NCBI GenBank assembly: GCA_000444245.1
Contig: ATSW01013304.1
Coordinates: forward strand, 1 to 25,363
Length of the DNA stretch: 25,363 bases
Origin: Botryllus schlosseri
Taxonomy: Eukaryota > Chordata > Ascidiacea > Stolidobranchia > Styelidae
Reading direction: 5' to 3'
Shown here: in pieces, positions 9,370 to 20,782 of the stretch
Layout: every line of letters begins with the position of its first letter
Numbering within the stretch: the stretch's first letter is position 1
Program-made: the position numbers and the translations under genes
The notes under the pieces: model-generated
The model's input: only the letters and a program-made list of their open reading frames with translations
Told to the model about the DNA's origin: nothing
The model's database searches: none

Positions 9370-12079
9370 GTTTACATGCACAACCTTTTGGGTATGAATA
9401 CACATTCTTTTCGGTAAGAGAGCAACTCAGTGGGTGATGTATTCACAAGTAGAATGGTACATTTCATTGAAAGGAAAATCACATGGTTGATTAAATCTTA
9501 ATGAATGGTCACAAAAAGGTTATCTCGGTGAATTTTGCAAAACGCTGCTCAGTGCTCATTTGTCGGTAGAAACTATTTGCATGAAATACCATTGCATATA
9601 CACAGATAATAGCTATTACTTGTGATTGAAATAGCCGCGTATGCCGTTAACGACCTTACACGGTACGTTGGAGAGCCGCAATATAACCGTGTTCAATCGT
9701 AAGCCTGACCTCGACGGATATTGCTATAGTCGACTGTAAATATACAGAACGCTGCTTCTCGACAAGTCTAGTTCCCGTGATAAGATCAGGGTCAAATGGA
9801 GACAGACGTTTATTTGCTTTGGGTACGATAAGCAAATGTCTATACATATTTTCAGTCGTTTAAAGACATGGAGGTTTCGCTACTTATACAGAATTGATGA
9901 TGTTCAACGTTGGTCGGTCCCTTTCAACCTGAATTCTGCGATCAGGATCAGATATCGTGACTATGTGAGGTACTATATGCACGTAGGCTGCGCAGCTACA
10001 GAATACATAAAAGCGGAGGAACAAACCCATTCAGTAATATTACGAGCAAGATGCAACGATTTACGTCTTTTTCAAAGTTACTTGGTGAGCTATCTAACGA
10101 AAGATATTTTTCTGCGGAAATAGTAAAGGACCACATATAACCCGCAGCGAAATGGCCAGTCGATTAAACATACTCTTCTTCTTCTTCTTTTAAAAAGCTT
10201 CTTGGAGGTACGGAGAACTTTAATATGCAATTGAAAAATATATTTATATTGAAATATACACGAATATTTTTGGCAGACATGATTGATTACTCCTGACGAC
10301 CGTATATCAATATGAATATAATATTCAATCATTTCTGTTCTAAAACAAAAAACGCGTATCACGTAGTTCTATCTATACCTATATTTGACACTATGCTTCA
10401 ATAGGTTTAAGCAATCTGTTGGAGACAACACGCAGACCATCTAAAATGAAATGGGATGCCAATGGTTTGCAACCCTTTTTCATAATGAGTTGAGGATTTT
10501 TTATTCTAGTAGCCTACCTCCCGCAAACTTTTCAAACACTGAATGCCAGCTCAAATGCGTGATACTCAGACAACGCTGGTAATTTGTATAACCTATTTCG
10601 TGGCCTTGAAGTTTGAATGGATCGAATTTACGTAACGAGATGACACGTGTACGAATTAATGCGAAAGGATGATATTACACATACACATTCTAATTGGTCA
10701 TATAACAAATAAAGTTATCTTCATTTTAAAGTGGACGTTAAATACGGTGTGAGAGCTACCAAGTACTCACTTTTATCTATATCTTCTGCTTTCGGCTGAA
10801 CAATTTATTCAACATATTTATTGGTGATACCAAATCGACAAAACGGCATAAAGGCGAAGCGTCCAGCTTCTTGATCGGAAGTCGTGGATTCAGTCTACGG
10901 CCAGGTCTGATCAAAGACCTGAATAGTAACACTGGTATCCATGACTTTGCGCTCTGCAATACCGGGATAGCATGGGGGGTGCAAGACTTAGAAAGCCTGA
11001 CAAGGCTATATCTGCACTTTCTCTGTCCGCGACATATGCATATCATGCACTCATGGTGTGCATATCCACATGTTCATATGTATTTATAGCATAAAGTCGG
11101 TGTATACGCCGCAAAACATCACGGAAAAACATATTATGTCCTGTTCCTTTAGTTTGACATTATTTGGAGAAGAGCAGAGTGGTGTCAAAGACCCATTTAA
11201 ATTTATGATTGTACATTGTGGCGCCATAATGAATATTCTTGACTTCGCGTCAATATTTCAGCCTTTTTATTTACTGCGATTGTGTTGCTCGCGAATAAAG
11301 CCTATATAAGTATATATCATGATACAAGGACAATTGGACAGAAGTAAATTTAGTTTTTGAAGTAAATTGAGTTATACTCCAAAACATCTGGAATTCCAGA
11401 TGACAAAAATGGTCCATATCTTTTCATGAATCGATTTTCAACCAGCAAAAAAACTGCTTTCGAGAGAGCGAAGCTGCTGTCAGTTGAGATTGATAAACGT
11501 GAATCTCATCGTCCGCTCGTACGCCGCCGTCTTGCAATACGAGATTGAATCTTCTTTACAGACAACAGCGCCGTTTCTTCTTCATCAAAATGGTTCATCC
11601 TAGAAGGATTCGAATAGTATTTAAATTTGCTACGATCCGACCAGAATATTTTTCTCGAATTTTAACTTTAAATAATAATCTCTACACCCAAAGCTTTTTG
11701 CATGTTAAAGTATTGCAGGAGAAATAGTACAGTTTTTCTCCGTCGTACCCCTTGAGCTTTCAATAATATTGTTCGTACATTCAGTCCATTTTCAACACAG
11801 CATCTGATACGGCTCATTTCATCACTAACGTTTAAACACACGATTTGCAAACAGACACACTCTTCCCGTATTGAATAAAACTCGGGATTATTCAATTCAC
11901 GGGCGCAAGACCTATTTATTTATTTCTATCGGCTTTCGCGGAGTTGCATGTGAGCCAAAATTTCATACGTCTTATTGTGCATTACAGGGTGATGTATGGC
12001 CGGCGCCGAAATACCGGTGCACAACAGTCCTGGCCCAGCAGGTTGCACGGCACACCCTTCGACTAAAGCCTCCCAACGG
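9370..12079. other. Gene-free stretch, no recognisable element
   Basis: It contains only a short (CTT)n run at about 10174-10190 and unrecognised sequence. Frames at 10871-11089 (+) and 10777-11046 (-) overlap each other, and neither shows a known domain. I cannot exclude an isolated exon of a gene lying mostly outside this window. Confidence 0.45.
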
Positions 12080-12407
12080 TAGGGTTACCATATTTTGGGA
12101 ATCTAAAAAGAGGACACTTTTTTAAAATTTCCAGACTTGCAATAACGAAGTAAAACCTGGAAAAACTGATCAATTTGTTTTGAGTTTGCGCAGTTGATAG
12201 AATGAAAAAGGTCAACTTTTTGGCTCAACTCCCGAAAGACCCGCCGGACGTAACTTGAGTACTGATTTCCTATATGTCAGTGAAATTTTACCATACATAT
12301 AACCACAATTTTCAAAAAAGATGACAAAATCTCAAAAAAGAGGACATTTGGGCGTAATACGAGGACACTTTCAAAAAAGTCAAAAAAGAGAACGTATGGT
12401 AACCCCA
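12080..12407 (+). mobile_element. MITE family A, copy 2 (328 bp)
   Basis: The termini TAGGGTTACCATA and TATGGTAACCCCA are inverted repeats with one mismatch, the best-preserved pair of the family here. Subterminal AAAAAGAGGAC motifs repeat at both ends. Flanks CCCAACGG and CTTTGTCT do not match, so the target duplication has decayed or the ends are slightly misplaced. No coding capacity. Confidence 0.82.
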
Positions 12408-12902
12408 CTTTGTCTCAAGCGCAGGCGCGTAGCTGCCGCACCCCAAACCGTCCAATTGGGGAGGGGCGAGCTAGAAGGGGCCAAAACTTATTTCGTGAAT
12501 TAGCATAAATTATGGAGTAATATTTGGAAATTTATGCATTATTATCAAAAAATTTTCGCGCTCGGCGCGATTTCAATTGGCCAAATATCTTGATTATTTG
12601 GTACTCTCACCCCAACAAAAATCACGCAAAATTTATAGAAATGGACATATCGGCGTTGGCCATTACCGCGCCAAGACATATAACGAATAAGGACATATTA
12701 CATGCGACTCCAAGAAGTGTGCCAGAAAGATCGGCAGCGCAAAAACCTTGGCCGAAAAGGACTGCCCTTACGCTGACCGAAAACTTCGTTATATATGCAA
12801 AATACATATAGGTTTATTTGTCCATAGGCGCCTAAATGTAACGAAGTCATACAAACTGGTCCGCCCGTCCGAAGGTTTACGGGCTGTAGTTTCCAAGACA
12901 CC
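12408..12902. repeat. Partial repeat related to the 12.9-13.55 kb units
   Basis: Around 12541-12575 the sequence ATTATCAAAAAATTTTCGCG runs into CTCGGCGCG, matching the TTATTGAAATTTTTCGCGC and TTGGCGCG block at about 13341-13367. The stretch probably belongs to the same repeat family. Overlapping frames on both strands near 12.7 kb show no domain and are not called as genes. Confidence 0.4.
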
Positions 12903-13555
12903 TTACTCAGCTCTACCGGTAAATCTGATAACGTGATCAGCGAGGACAAGAAATTGATATCAATATATATGGAATTACCGATCTTATTGACCAATTTTAT
13001 CATGAATTATCTAAACTTTTCGAGCATCGCGCTGGCTCACTAAACAGTACAGATAATTTTATGGCAAAAGCGAACAACGTGATGGGAGGTGGGGGTGGTG
13101 GAGGTTTATCACCCTATGGGAGCCCAAACCGAGGTTTTTTGGGGGGCCTGACGAAGTGCTGTTTCGTTCCTGCCGACGGGTATACGCCCGAAGATGTTTA
13201 ATTATTATTGAGGGGTCCTACCTTTCAAACACACATTACTCAGCTCTACCGGTAAATCTGATTACGTGAGCAAAGAGATGATAAAAATTGATAGCAATAT
13301 ATATGCAATTCCCGATCATAATGACCGATTCAATCGTGAATTATTGAAATTTTTCGCGCTTGGCGCGTCCAACCGAGAACGGCTGACTCACTAAACGGAC
13401 ATCCGCTGTAGCTGACAAGTAGCTGCAAAGAGTGGATAGCTAAAGAAGGGTCTAGGGGGCGTAGCCCCCAGAATTTCGGTTTATCACCCTATGGGGGGCC
13501 AAGACCAACGTTTTGGGGGGTGCGTGATGAAGTGCTGTTACGGCCCTGCTCAAGT
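12903..13555. repeat. Direct duplication of a ~300 bp sequence (two diverged units)
   Basis: Unit 1 starts at 12903 and unit 2 at 13236, both with TTACTCAGCTCTACCGGTAA. Both then share a run around AATATATATG, a GGCTCACTAAAC or TGACTCACTAAACG block, GGTTTATCACCCTATGGG (13103 and 13478), and GAAGTGCTGTT near the end. The offset is 333 bp at the start and 375 bp further on, so one unit carries an indel. The GGGGGC-GTA-GCCCCC hairpin at 13455-13469 lies in the part specific to unit 2. The element type is unknown. Confidence 0.75.
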
Positions 13556-13820
13556 GATACTCATAATTGTTAAGACGGTTTGACTCATTACTTAAATTAT
13601 GCGTTGGCCTATGTGTTTGCTTTTTTATAACAATATAATATTATTTGGCAAGGTGTTATGTACATTAATATGACAACTGTCATTGACACGAAATCGCACG
13701 CAGCGAGAAGAAAATTTCTAGTTGAACAAATCTGCCGAGAAAATATTCTACTTTTTATGGATTCACGAAATTATTTCAGGTTTTAGATTAGCGTATAATT
13801 CCATAATGTATCTCATACCA

Positions 13821-13876
13821 CCTGCTTTGGAGCTCCGTACCCCAACGGGTCCACGGAACCTGGTTAAGAACCCATG
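13821..13876. mobile_element. Solitary hAT (Buster/SPIN-style) right terminus
   Basis: CTTTGGAGCTCCGTACCCC, then GGGTCCACGGAACC, then TGGTTAAGAACCCATG resembles the 3' end of elements whose termini read CAGTGGTTCTCAAAC at the left and GGTTAAGAACCACTG at the right. No left end was found upstream. Decayed remnant. Confidence 0.5.
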
Positions 13877-15518
13877 AAATAGTAAGGTGTCCTCATTTTT
13901 GTTTGTATATTTTATCCCGTGTAATTTATATTAGGTACAGTGTAGTCACGGCTAGTTCACATCATATTGACAGCGCATTTGTGATACAGTCAGCACCCTT
14001 TTCGTAACAACTATGTCGTTATTGGCCCGTCTGTTTACCTCTCAGCGTATTCCACTTTCCTTCGTGAAACGCAGTGCGTCTATCTTTGCAGTCCCAAGCG
14101 ATTCATTCTTTGCATCGCATTGGTAAAAAGAATTGGACCTGGCTTATGACGTTCCATCCCAGCCCTTTCGCCGAAGTCGATAAAACGATATTTTCCGGGA
14201 CCGAAGCATACCTATGCGGACTTGGAGACTTGTCAGCTGATCCGTGTGGCACTATCAGACTTCGCGACGCCTCTACTAGCAAAGAGTACCCGCCTCAACA
14301 AGTGAATCCGTCCATCTCAAAGTCTATAACTGGTCCTCTCGGCGGAACGCCATTCATATCTGTATTGACTTATGTTTTTTTCTTTTCACACTTTAAATAC
14401 CGGCCGTTTAATTACTCATAGTTTGATACGTAAGTGGTATTTACGACGTACGCTTTTCCCTTGACACGTATTGCTCAATAACTCAACTGAGTTTATTATT
14501 TCCATTTTGTTTTGTTCCACCCAGATGAACTTGGAAACCAAAAGTTGTCTTTTCAGATGAGGTTATCGAGTAAGACATGAAAAACATGTCAACGACTGTG
14601 TTTAACAAACAGTCGTAGTATTCGATGAACGGACGTACCATCTTCTAAAACAGGTTTATCCTCCAAGTCACGCCTCATCATTGGACGAGGACACCAGTAA
14701 CATCATGAGTGTATCCAAATGACTTATTGACCAGAGCGAAGTGAAATGTTCGATGCTGTAAATTGCTAAAAGCCTATTGAGATTAAAACTGCAATTTGTA
14801 AATGTCTGAGGCTGTTCGAGTGTCCCAAGTATGCCTTCGGCTGACGTGGAAATGGATATTATCGGAATCGACACCCCATTCGGTTGTGGGGGTAATCGTT
14901 TTTGTTAAAAATTGTAATTTGGGAAATGTGAACGGTCGGAACGAGATGATGATCTATCTATAATCCATATCTTTGCAAATGCATAATATGTCGAAGGGTG
15001 GATAATGTCCATGTTTCGTCTCCATTGAATCTAACACAGCGGGATGAATGGTTGGCGCTACCCTAGCACATGGGAAGTTGGTGAGGTGGACTAACAAATA
15101 TCTTTTCAAACGATAGTCAGAATTTGGATGTCCCTAATTTTATAAGTCAACTGCAGCCATCGTTACCTAATTCTCTCGCAGGACCCTTGAGCAAACCAAG
15201 CGACACCCTGTATGAGAGCCACTGCTTCAACGCAACATCGTGCGATTCTCAAAATACTTAGAAAAATGTTAACATCTTCCCGGACGGACGTGGAGTCCAG
15301 TGGGATCTCAAAATGTTCTTAATAATTTAGAATATTCTTGACGTCTGGTTATAGCATGACGATATTGCATCTTAACAACTTCTTTACGATCTGTTTTGTA
15401 ATCAATATTCAATGAACGAAAGTAATCAATTTTTTTCATGATCACATGCTGCGACTAAAAGACAGGCAGGGATATCCAAGCTCCTCCTCGCCGTCGCATC
15501 TTATAAAAGCCTAAAAGT
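13877..15518. other. Gene-free stretch apart from a doubtful ORF
   Basis: Apart from the short frame at 14013 I see nothing supportable. The frames at 14074-14421 (+) and 14668-14874 (-) have no recognised domain and no clear splice partners. Confidence 0.4.
14013..14126 (+). CDS. Doubtful short ORF with a mitochondrial-presequence look
   Basis: The 37-codon frame starts MSLLARLFTSQRIPLSFVKR. It is rich in Arg, Ser and Leu with no acidic residues before residue 30, as in mitochondrial targeting peptides. It ends at TAA, and a weak donor (TTG|GTAAAA) overlaps that stop, so it could be a first exon. I found no convincing downstream exon, so this may be chance. The overlapping plus-strand frame at 14074-14421 is likewise unrecognised. 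Confidence 0.15.
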   Translation: MSLLARLFTSQRIPLSFVKRSASIFAVPSDSFFASHW

Positions 15519-15620
15519 GGGCCGTGCTACAAGTCGGCAACTACGGAATAAAAATGAAGAAGATTGACCTTGTGCAAATGACCATAGTAGTCGACAAACA
15601 CCATGAATATCACAAACAAC
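15519..15620 (+). mobile_element. SINE fragment, same family as 19938-20071
   Basis: The stretch from GGCCGTGCTACAAGTCGGC through ATGACCATAGTAGTCGA to CACCATGAATATCACAAAC matches the non-tRNA body of the SINE at 19.94 kb. The tRNA-like head with box B is missing, so this copy is 5' truncated, as expected of retroposed copies. No clear target duplication was found. The 75-residue frame over it is a shadow. Confidence 0.75.
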
Positions 15621-17647
15621 AGAAACAGACAGGGGTAATTTTTTTTAATATTCAATTTTCCCGTTTGCTAATGCATCGCAGGAGATATATTTGTCTCATT
15701 TCAGAAATATCATCATTTGAGACATGTGAGTTTTATCAACTATATTTCTAATAAATAACCATCTCGAACGGGTTTTGCTAGACGAAGAAAATTCTACATA
15801 CGAAAAAACTCACATGCTGCTCGGTATATACAGAACTAGATGTTGTGTCATGAATCGTCCAACAGGTTCAGGTGACTCTACATTGCGGTCATGTGATTAT
15901 ATATTTAATAATCTGCTTCATCCGATTTTTATAAACTTCAAAAGTTGAACTCGACTTCGGAAAGCCGAGTTCATTCCCTTTCTCCCATTTTATCCATTGC
16001 CCATATTTGGCTTATTTGGACGAAGCACCAGTATGTTTTCGTACAAGATACTTGATAGCTGCTAGATATTGTGGAAGACATTAGAAGTATAGACAGTGCT
16101 TTGCGATCAACATGATTGTTAGACCTCCTTTCGTTTATGAATCGATCTTTGTAACTACCGTTATGTTCTCTGAGGTTTGCATCGTATGACATCCATCGGT
16201 ATAGTTTCACAGCAGAATCAATCAGATGATCCTATGTTACTACCTCGAATATGTTAGTGGTTTATTAGATAACGAGCTCTAATGCAAGTCGTAGCAACGT
16301 AAACATTCGATTGTATTTCAAAAACGGTGACAGTTACGTCGACAACATAGTATAAGCTTGAAATAACTACAGCGAGGAAGGTATATCATGATCGCATCAG
16401 GCTGGGTGTCTCGTTAGAAATGGTAGCGACTCAATCTATGCCCTATGGGATAAGCCCCAAGCAGTGGCCATAGGTCAATAGCTTGCTAGTACAGTGTTAT
16501 GAGCACACTGCCCTTAAAAATGACACCACAAGAGAATCTAGGTTTTGCCACGATGCTAGAATGCAGCCCCGAAATACGTTCAAAAAGATATGTGTGTAAG
16601 GGTGGCCAAGCGTCTGGCGTTGATCCAGACTTGTCATTTTCACCTTGGCTGCGCAGTCAAATTTTGCTAAAGTTATGCTGCACAAGAAGCTGGCGCAACA
16701 GCTGAGCCTAATTATCTATTACCTAATTACTGAGAAATGGAACTTGTTGAAGGCATATGTTTCGGGAACGTCCATGCTCGTTAATTGTCGTCTCCAAACT
16801 TTCTAAGCGGCAATTCACAAACTTTTTTGCTCGCGAATCGCTTTACGGCTGTGCACAGTGTGGCGTACCAATTAGTCTATACCGGAATAGAACTGGACCG
16901 CGTGAAAGTAATGAATGGCGACTTTGATGATATAGATTTGGGAGGATTTGTCCTCTTTCTCGCGAAAAGTGAATGGTCCGCCGAGAACGCTAAAAAAATG
17001 CTCGAACGTCCTCTTTTCACATATCGACCATTATACTTTAGGCGAGACGTTGAATTTATTTCCAAAAGATTACTGCAGCCATGAAATTGCCTAACCATCA
17101 GCCTTTTCTTGTTGATTTTATTTTAAACAGGCTGAATCTAAAACATATATTTGTTTTTGTGTCTGTTTTTGTAACGTTTGCTTTGCATTGTTTTTGAAAC
17201 GCTTGCCTGCAACTATACCAAGGAATGACGTAACAATTCTACTTTCGTTGATTGACTGCATCAAGATAAACATCCCTCGATATGGTCGATTTTGTGTTAC
17301 GAATTAACGATAGCGCTGTGCAAAATGACGGCAAATCACCTCTAGTGCAGATAAACGCGAGATTACAAGTCGGGCGTTGCGCTGGACTTTCTATCGCCGC
17401 TCCGTCGTGATGTCAGGGTACTAAAAGTTCAGCAAGACAATATACATATACAGCTTGTGATATAGAATTGTTAAAACTTAGAAACTTACTCCCAAAAGCA
17501 TAACGAATCATGCTGACAGAATACAGATCTCATCATTTCAAATCTGAAATCGTCCACCGAACTTAGGCGGGCGGCTCTTATCCCGCCGGCGAACCTGATA
17601 AGGGTAAATGAAGTATTCGAATGGCCGAATCATTGTTTGGTCTAGCT
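15621..17647. other. Gene-free stretch, faint repeat traces
   Basis: At about 16938-17015, GGATTTGTCCTCTTT and GTCCTCTTTTC sit ~60 bp apart, as in MITE family A, but no termini are visible. The 99-residue frame at 16785-17084 overlaps this and shows no domain. GGCGGG and CCCGCC arms form a small hairpin near 17567-17585. Confidence 0.4.
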
Positions 17648-18107
17648 CAGAGGTCTGAAACTCGAATGTGCTGGCGGGCCAATTTCCCACTTTTTGATGG
17701 CGCCGCGGGCCGCAGCGCCAATAACAGTGGAATTCAATGTATTTCCGAGTAGGTCTTATTTGACGAGACCTTGAAGACCGTTATTCCACACGCATCTTGA
17801 AAATGTCATTTACTATTGTGAATTCACGCCTCGCTCGAAAAAAATTACATTTTAAAATATTTGAAAGAAATTGTTGCTGTACTTGGTATATTTAGTTGTG
17901 GACGCCATCCGAGAGTACAAATGCATCAGGACAGTGTAAAAGCTGTAGCGTAATGATTTTGCAGCTAGGGGACATTTGGCGTGACACAAATATAGGTAGA
18001 ATATTTTAGAATTTTGCAAAGATTGACCTGATAACTGAGCATTGAAGCGGTACCGCCTAATCCAGGTTTCGGGCATATTCCTGATAGCCGCGTGTTTGAG
18101 ACCTCTG
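17648..18107. mobile_element. Non-autonomous Buster-type hAT element (460 bp), perfect TSD
   Basis: The left end CAGAGGTCTGAAAC and right end GTTTGAGACCTCTG are inverted repeats with one mismatch, followed inside by GGCGGGCC and GCCGCGGGCC blocks typical of this hAT style. Flanks GTCTAGCT at 17640-17647 and 18108-18115 are identical and fit the Buster target consensus nnnTAnnn. The interior has no transposase-length frame. The next element (18120) inserted four bases beyond this right end. Confidence 0.92.
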
Positions 18108-18119
18108 GTCTAGCTAGAT

Positions 18120-19603
18120 CAGTGGTTCGCAAGCCTTTCAAGAAAAATCGCGAAACGGTCCCTTGGCATTTATAAATGACTCACTGTTCTTTACAAAATC
18201 ATCACAAAGCAACAAGTTTTATTTTATGATATCAATGTGACAGGTTTGGCAGATTTTGTTGTGGCTATCTCGGCTACGTTTGGTTGCGATGTTGTGAATC
18301 ACATTCAACCGGTTCAAATTCACATCCAACCCCTGAAAACGGTGGTCTTGGCCCTCATAAGGCGATCAACCTAATCTCTGGTGGATAAATCCTTCAGACC
18401 TGTGACACCCCCATTTTTGTGACTTGCTTTTTTATATTATATTCTTTTACTTTTCATTCAGAGTGCATATCGCCTCTTTACATCACCTGGGCCCAGGTGG
18501 GTATCGGATCTCAAAGACTACTCCAAGTCGTTTCAACACCTTCCTATCTTTTCATTGTATCGCAATTTTTTGTGGTAGCCTATATTGAATTGGTAAAATT
18601 GCTAATAAAACCGAACCTCCTTTTAACAAACGGGTAATTTCATCACTATACCCTTTATACATCGGATCCACAAACGGTACGCGAGTCACGGACGAGCCGA
18701 AATAGCAAACACATGACTTATGAATTTGTTTCTATCGGCTTAGTAAGCACCAACTATAGTGTTATGGAAATCAGTCTGAAGTGATTTTTCTTGTCGCGTG
18801 AAGCGCGAAGGTTTTTTTTAAAGGGAATTAATTTTCGCAAAATATTTTAATATTACTTTCACGAAGCATGTTATTATTTCGTGAACTCAAGTACTGATTG
18901 CCGCTACTCGAAAGATATTGGAGTCGCTCACACGTACCAGACTAAAAAACTGAAGGAAAAATTCCTTTTAAATTCTCATTTCAACATGGGGAGCATTTGG
19001 TACCATGCGGAGCTTAGTTTAGGACTATTCGGTGCTTGAACATATCAATATAGAAGGTTCCGACCAACATGCGGCGATACTTTTCGGCAGCGCATTTCTC
19101 GTAAAAGTCGCATTTTAGCCAAACATTCATATGTCTTGGTGTGGCCTGTCGCGGAAATAGTCAACGCCGAAATGACGGTGATGCACCGGTAGGGTGCGTG
19201 CCGCTAAACTCTGGTATTTCAACGGCATCAAGCGATGCTCTAATAATTTCGAATACAGTTGGACATATTTCTGTAAAATTATGCGTGTTTTTTTAGGAAG
19301 TGGGTATATGCGCATTGCACAATCAAATCAAGAAATGCATAGTGGCACTAAGGCGCGCCAAACGCGATTCAAATTTTAAAATTGAACAATTCTGCACCAT
19401 AATACTTTACTTTATGTTGATTACGGATATAATGTCGGATCACCATCGAGTTTGGTTTACAAATAAGTTGCCTGAAATATTTTATACTCCCAAAAATTTT
19501 TTTTCTAGTTCGTTTGAATTTTTTTGGTAGGCTATGCTTCGCGGTCATAAAAGATTATCTTGCGGACCCAAAAGGACCGCGGACCCGAGTCTGAAAACCA
19601 CTG
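18120..19603. mobile_element. Buster/SPIN-style hAT element (1484 bp), perfect TSD
   Basis: The left end CAGTGGTTCGCAAG and right end GACCCGAGTCTGAAAACCACTG (split here as GACCCGAGTC and TGAAAACCACTG) carry the CAGTGGTT...AACCACTG terminus of SPIN/Charlie-like hATs, with the usual GGACCGCGGACCC block inside the right end. Flanks AGCTAGAT at 18112-18119 and 19604-19611 are identical and fit nnnTAnnn. Short frames inside (for example 18419-18637 and 19300-19530 on the plus strand) do not show a recognisable transposase, so I read it as non-autonomous. Confidence 0.9.
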
Positions 19604-19611
19604 AGCTAGAT

Positions 19612-19923
19612 TGTCAAAACTCAGAGCGGTTATTTAGTTTATGATTAGTATAAAGAGAAATAGGAAAGAAAACACGAACCTCAACTGACATAGCTCTCAG
19701 CACACTCCAAACTTTATTATAATCATAATTATAAACTTCCAACAACATAATGGCAATATACGGCTCAACAGCATTTTTGTACCCAAAGCACTCTAATATC
19801 CCCTATAGTCTTATCCTGAATCCCCACATCCCATATTGGAACAACTGCCATAAAAAATATCGGAGAATCCATTTTGGTATGGTGTTAGACTGAGAAATAC
19901 GCTTCATAGCTATTGTAATCATC
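19612..19923. other. Gene-free spacer, nothing recognised
   Basis: AT-rich sequence between the Buster element and a SINE. No open frame, repeat or RNA gene was supported. Confidence 0.5.
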
Positions 19924-19937
19924 TGACGTTCTCGGCA

Positions 19938-20071
19938 GTCACCAATGGGCGCGGGTTCGAGTCCGACCAAGGTCGCACTATAAGTCGGCAGTTACGGAAT
20001 ATAATGAAGAATATGGGCCTGGTGTAAATGACCATAGTAGTCGAAAAACACCATGAATACCACAAACAATA
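19938..20071 (+). mobile_element. 5'-truncated tRNA-derived SINE with perfect 14-bp TSD
   Basis: The body starts GTCACCAATGGGCGC and contains a perfect box B, GGTTCGAGTCC (19954-19964). It continues through AAGTCGGCAGTTACGGAAT and ATGACCATAGTAGTCGA to CACAAACAATA. Flanks TGACGTTCTCGGCA at 19924-19937 and 20072-20085 are identical. Box A lies outside the copied part, so the insertion is 5' truncated within the tRNA-like head. A second, shorter copy is at 15519-15620. The minus-strand frames overlapping it are shadows. Confidence 0.9.
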
Positions 20072-20085
20072 TGACGTTCTCGGCA

Positions 20086-20569
20086 AAAGAAACCAATAAA
20101 GGCGTAGAAATATTTGAGAAACAAAAAACAAGATCGATATGTTGAAGGCGTGTGCTCTTTGACCATCCAGTTGTAGTAGGTTTATCGTGAGAGCTAGCAT
20201 ACATGGTCGACAGTCGACTACGATTTATTCGAACGCCGCATGAAACTGACAACCGCCTTTTTTGACCAGAATGATCTGGAACTGAACAAAAGTAGAAATT
20301 GCACGCAAGCAACTCCGATTAATTCGGACAATTCAAAAAAAAGACGGCCCATCCATTAACAATCGACAGTGAATTCATATGAGGCCGTGCCAGCTTTACA
20401 GTCGCTATTACTTCGGTACAATTGCGTCCGTCTTGTAGAACAGAATGGTAGAGAAAGGTTTTCTGCCCAGCTAAAAGCTTTTTGCCTTTAATTTCCCACT
20501 GCTTTATGGAGTACTCGTATGAGGGAAAAAATAGTGTTTCATCCCTTGAAGGATTACTGTACTATTTTC
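20086..20569. other. Gene-free spacer, nothing recognised
   Basis: No domain-bearing frame, tRNA promoter or terminal repeat was found before the start of the next element at 20570. Confidence 0.5.
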
Positions 20570-20782
20570 CAGGGCTGTGGAGTCAGAGTTTAAAAAAAAA
20601 TTTAGCACGCCTTGGAGTCGGAGCCGGGGTCGTGAAAAAAAATACTTGCGGGAGTCGGGGTCGGAGTTTGTGAAAATGCTCCTGGCTCCTATAATATGAA
20701 AACCAATCTTTTCAAAGCTGTCTTAAAATTACTAATCATAAATAAAATAGGATTTGCATGTACCTACAATCACTGTTATTAG

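Noticed and set aside
10871-11089. Candidate exon reading GSRGFSLRPGLIKDLNSN
   Set aside because: No family recognised, an overlapping frame on the other strand, and no paired splice sites.
14074-14421. 115-codon plus-strand frame
   Set aside because: The opposite strand is also partly open, no domain is recognised, and no splice partners are visible. It was not called as a gene.
16597-16660. TGGCCAAGCGTC resembling a tRNA box A
   Set aside because: No box B at a suitable distance and no tail or duplication.
17320-17405. Minus-strand sequence resembling a tRNA-Thr anticodon arm (GCCCGACTTGTAATC)
   Set aside because: No matching acceptor stem or box B follows, so neither a tRNA gene nor a SINE can be supported. 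It could be a very old SINE head.
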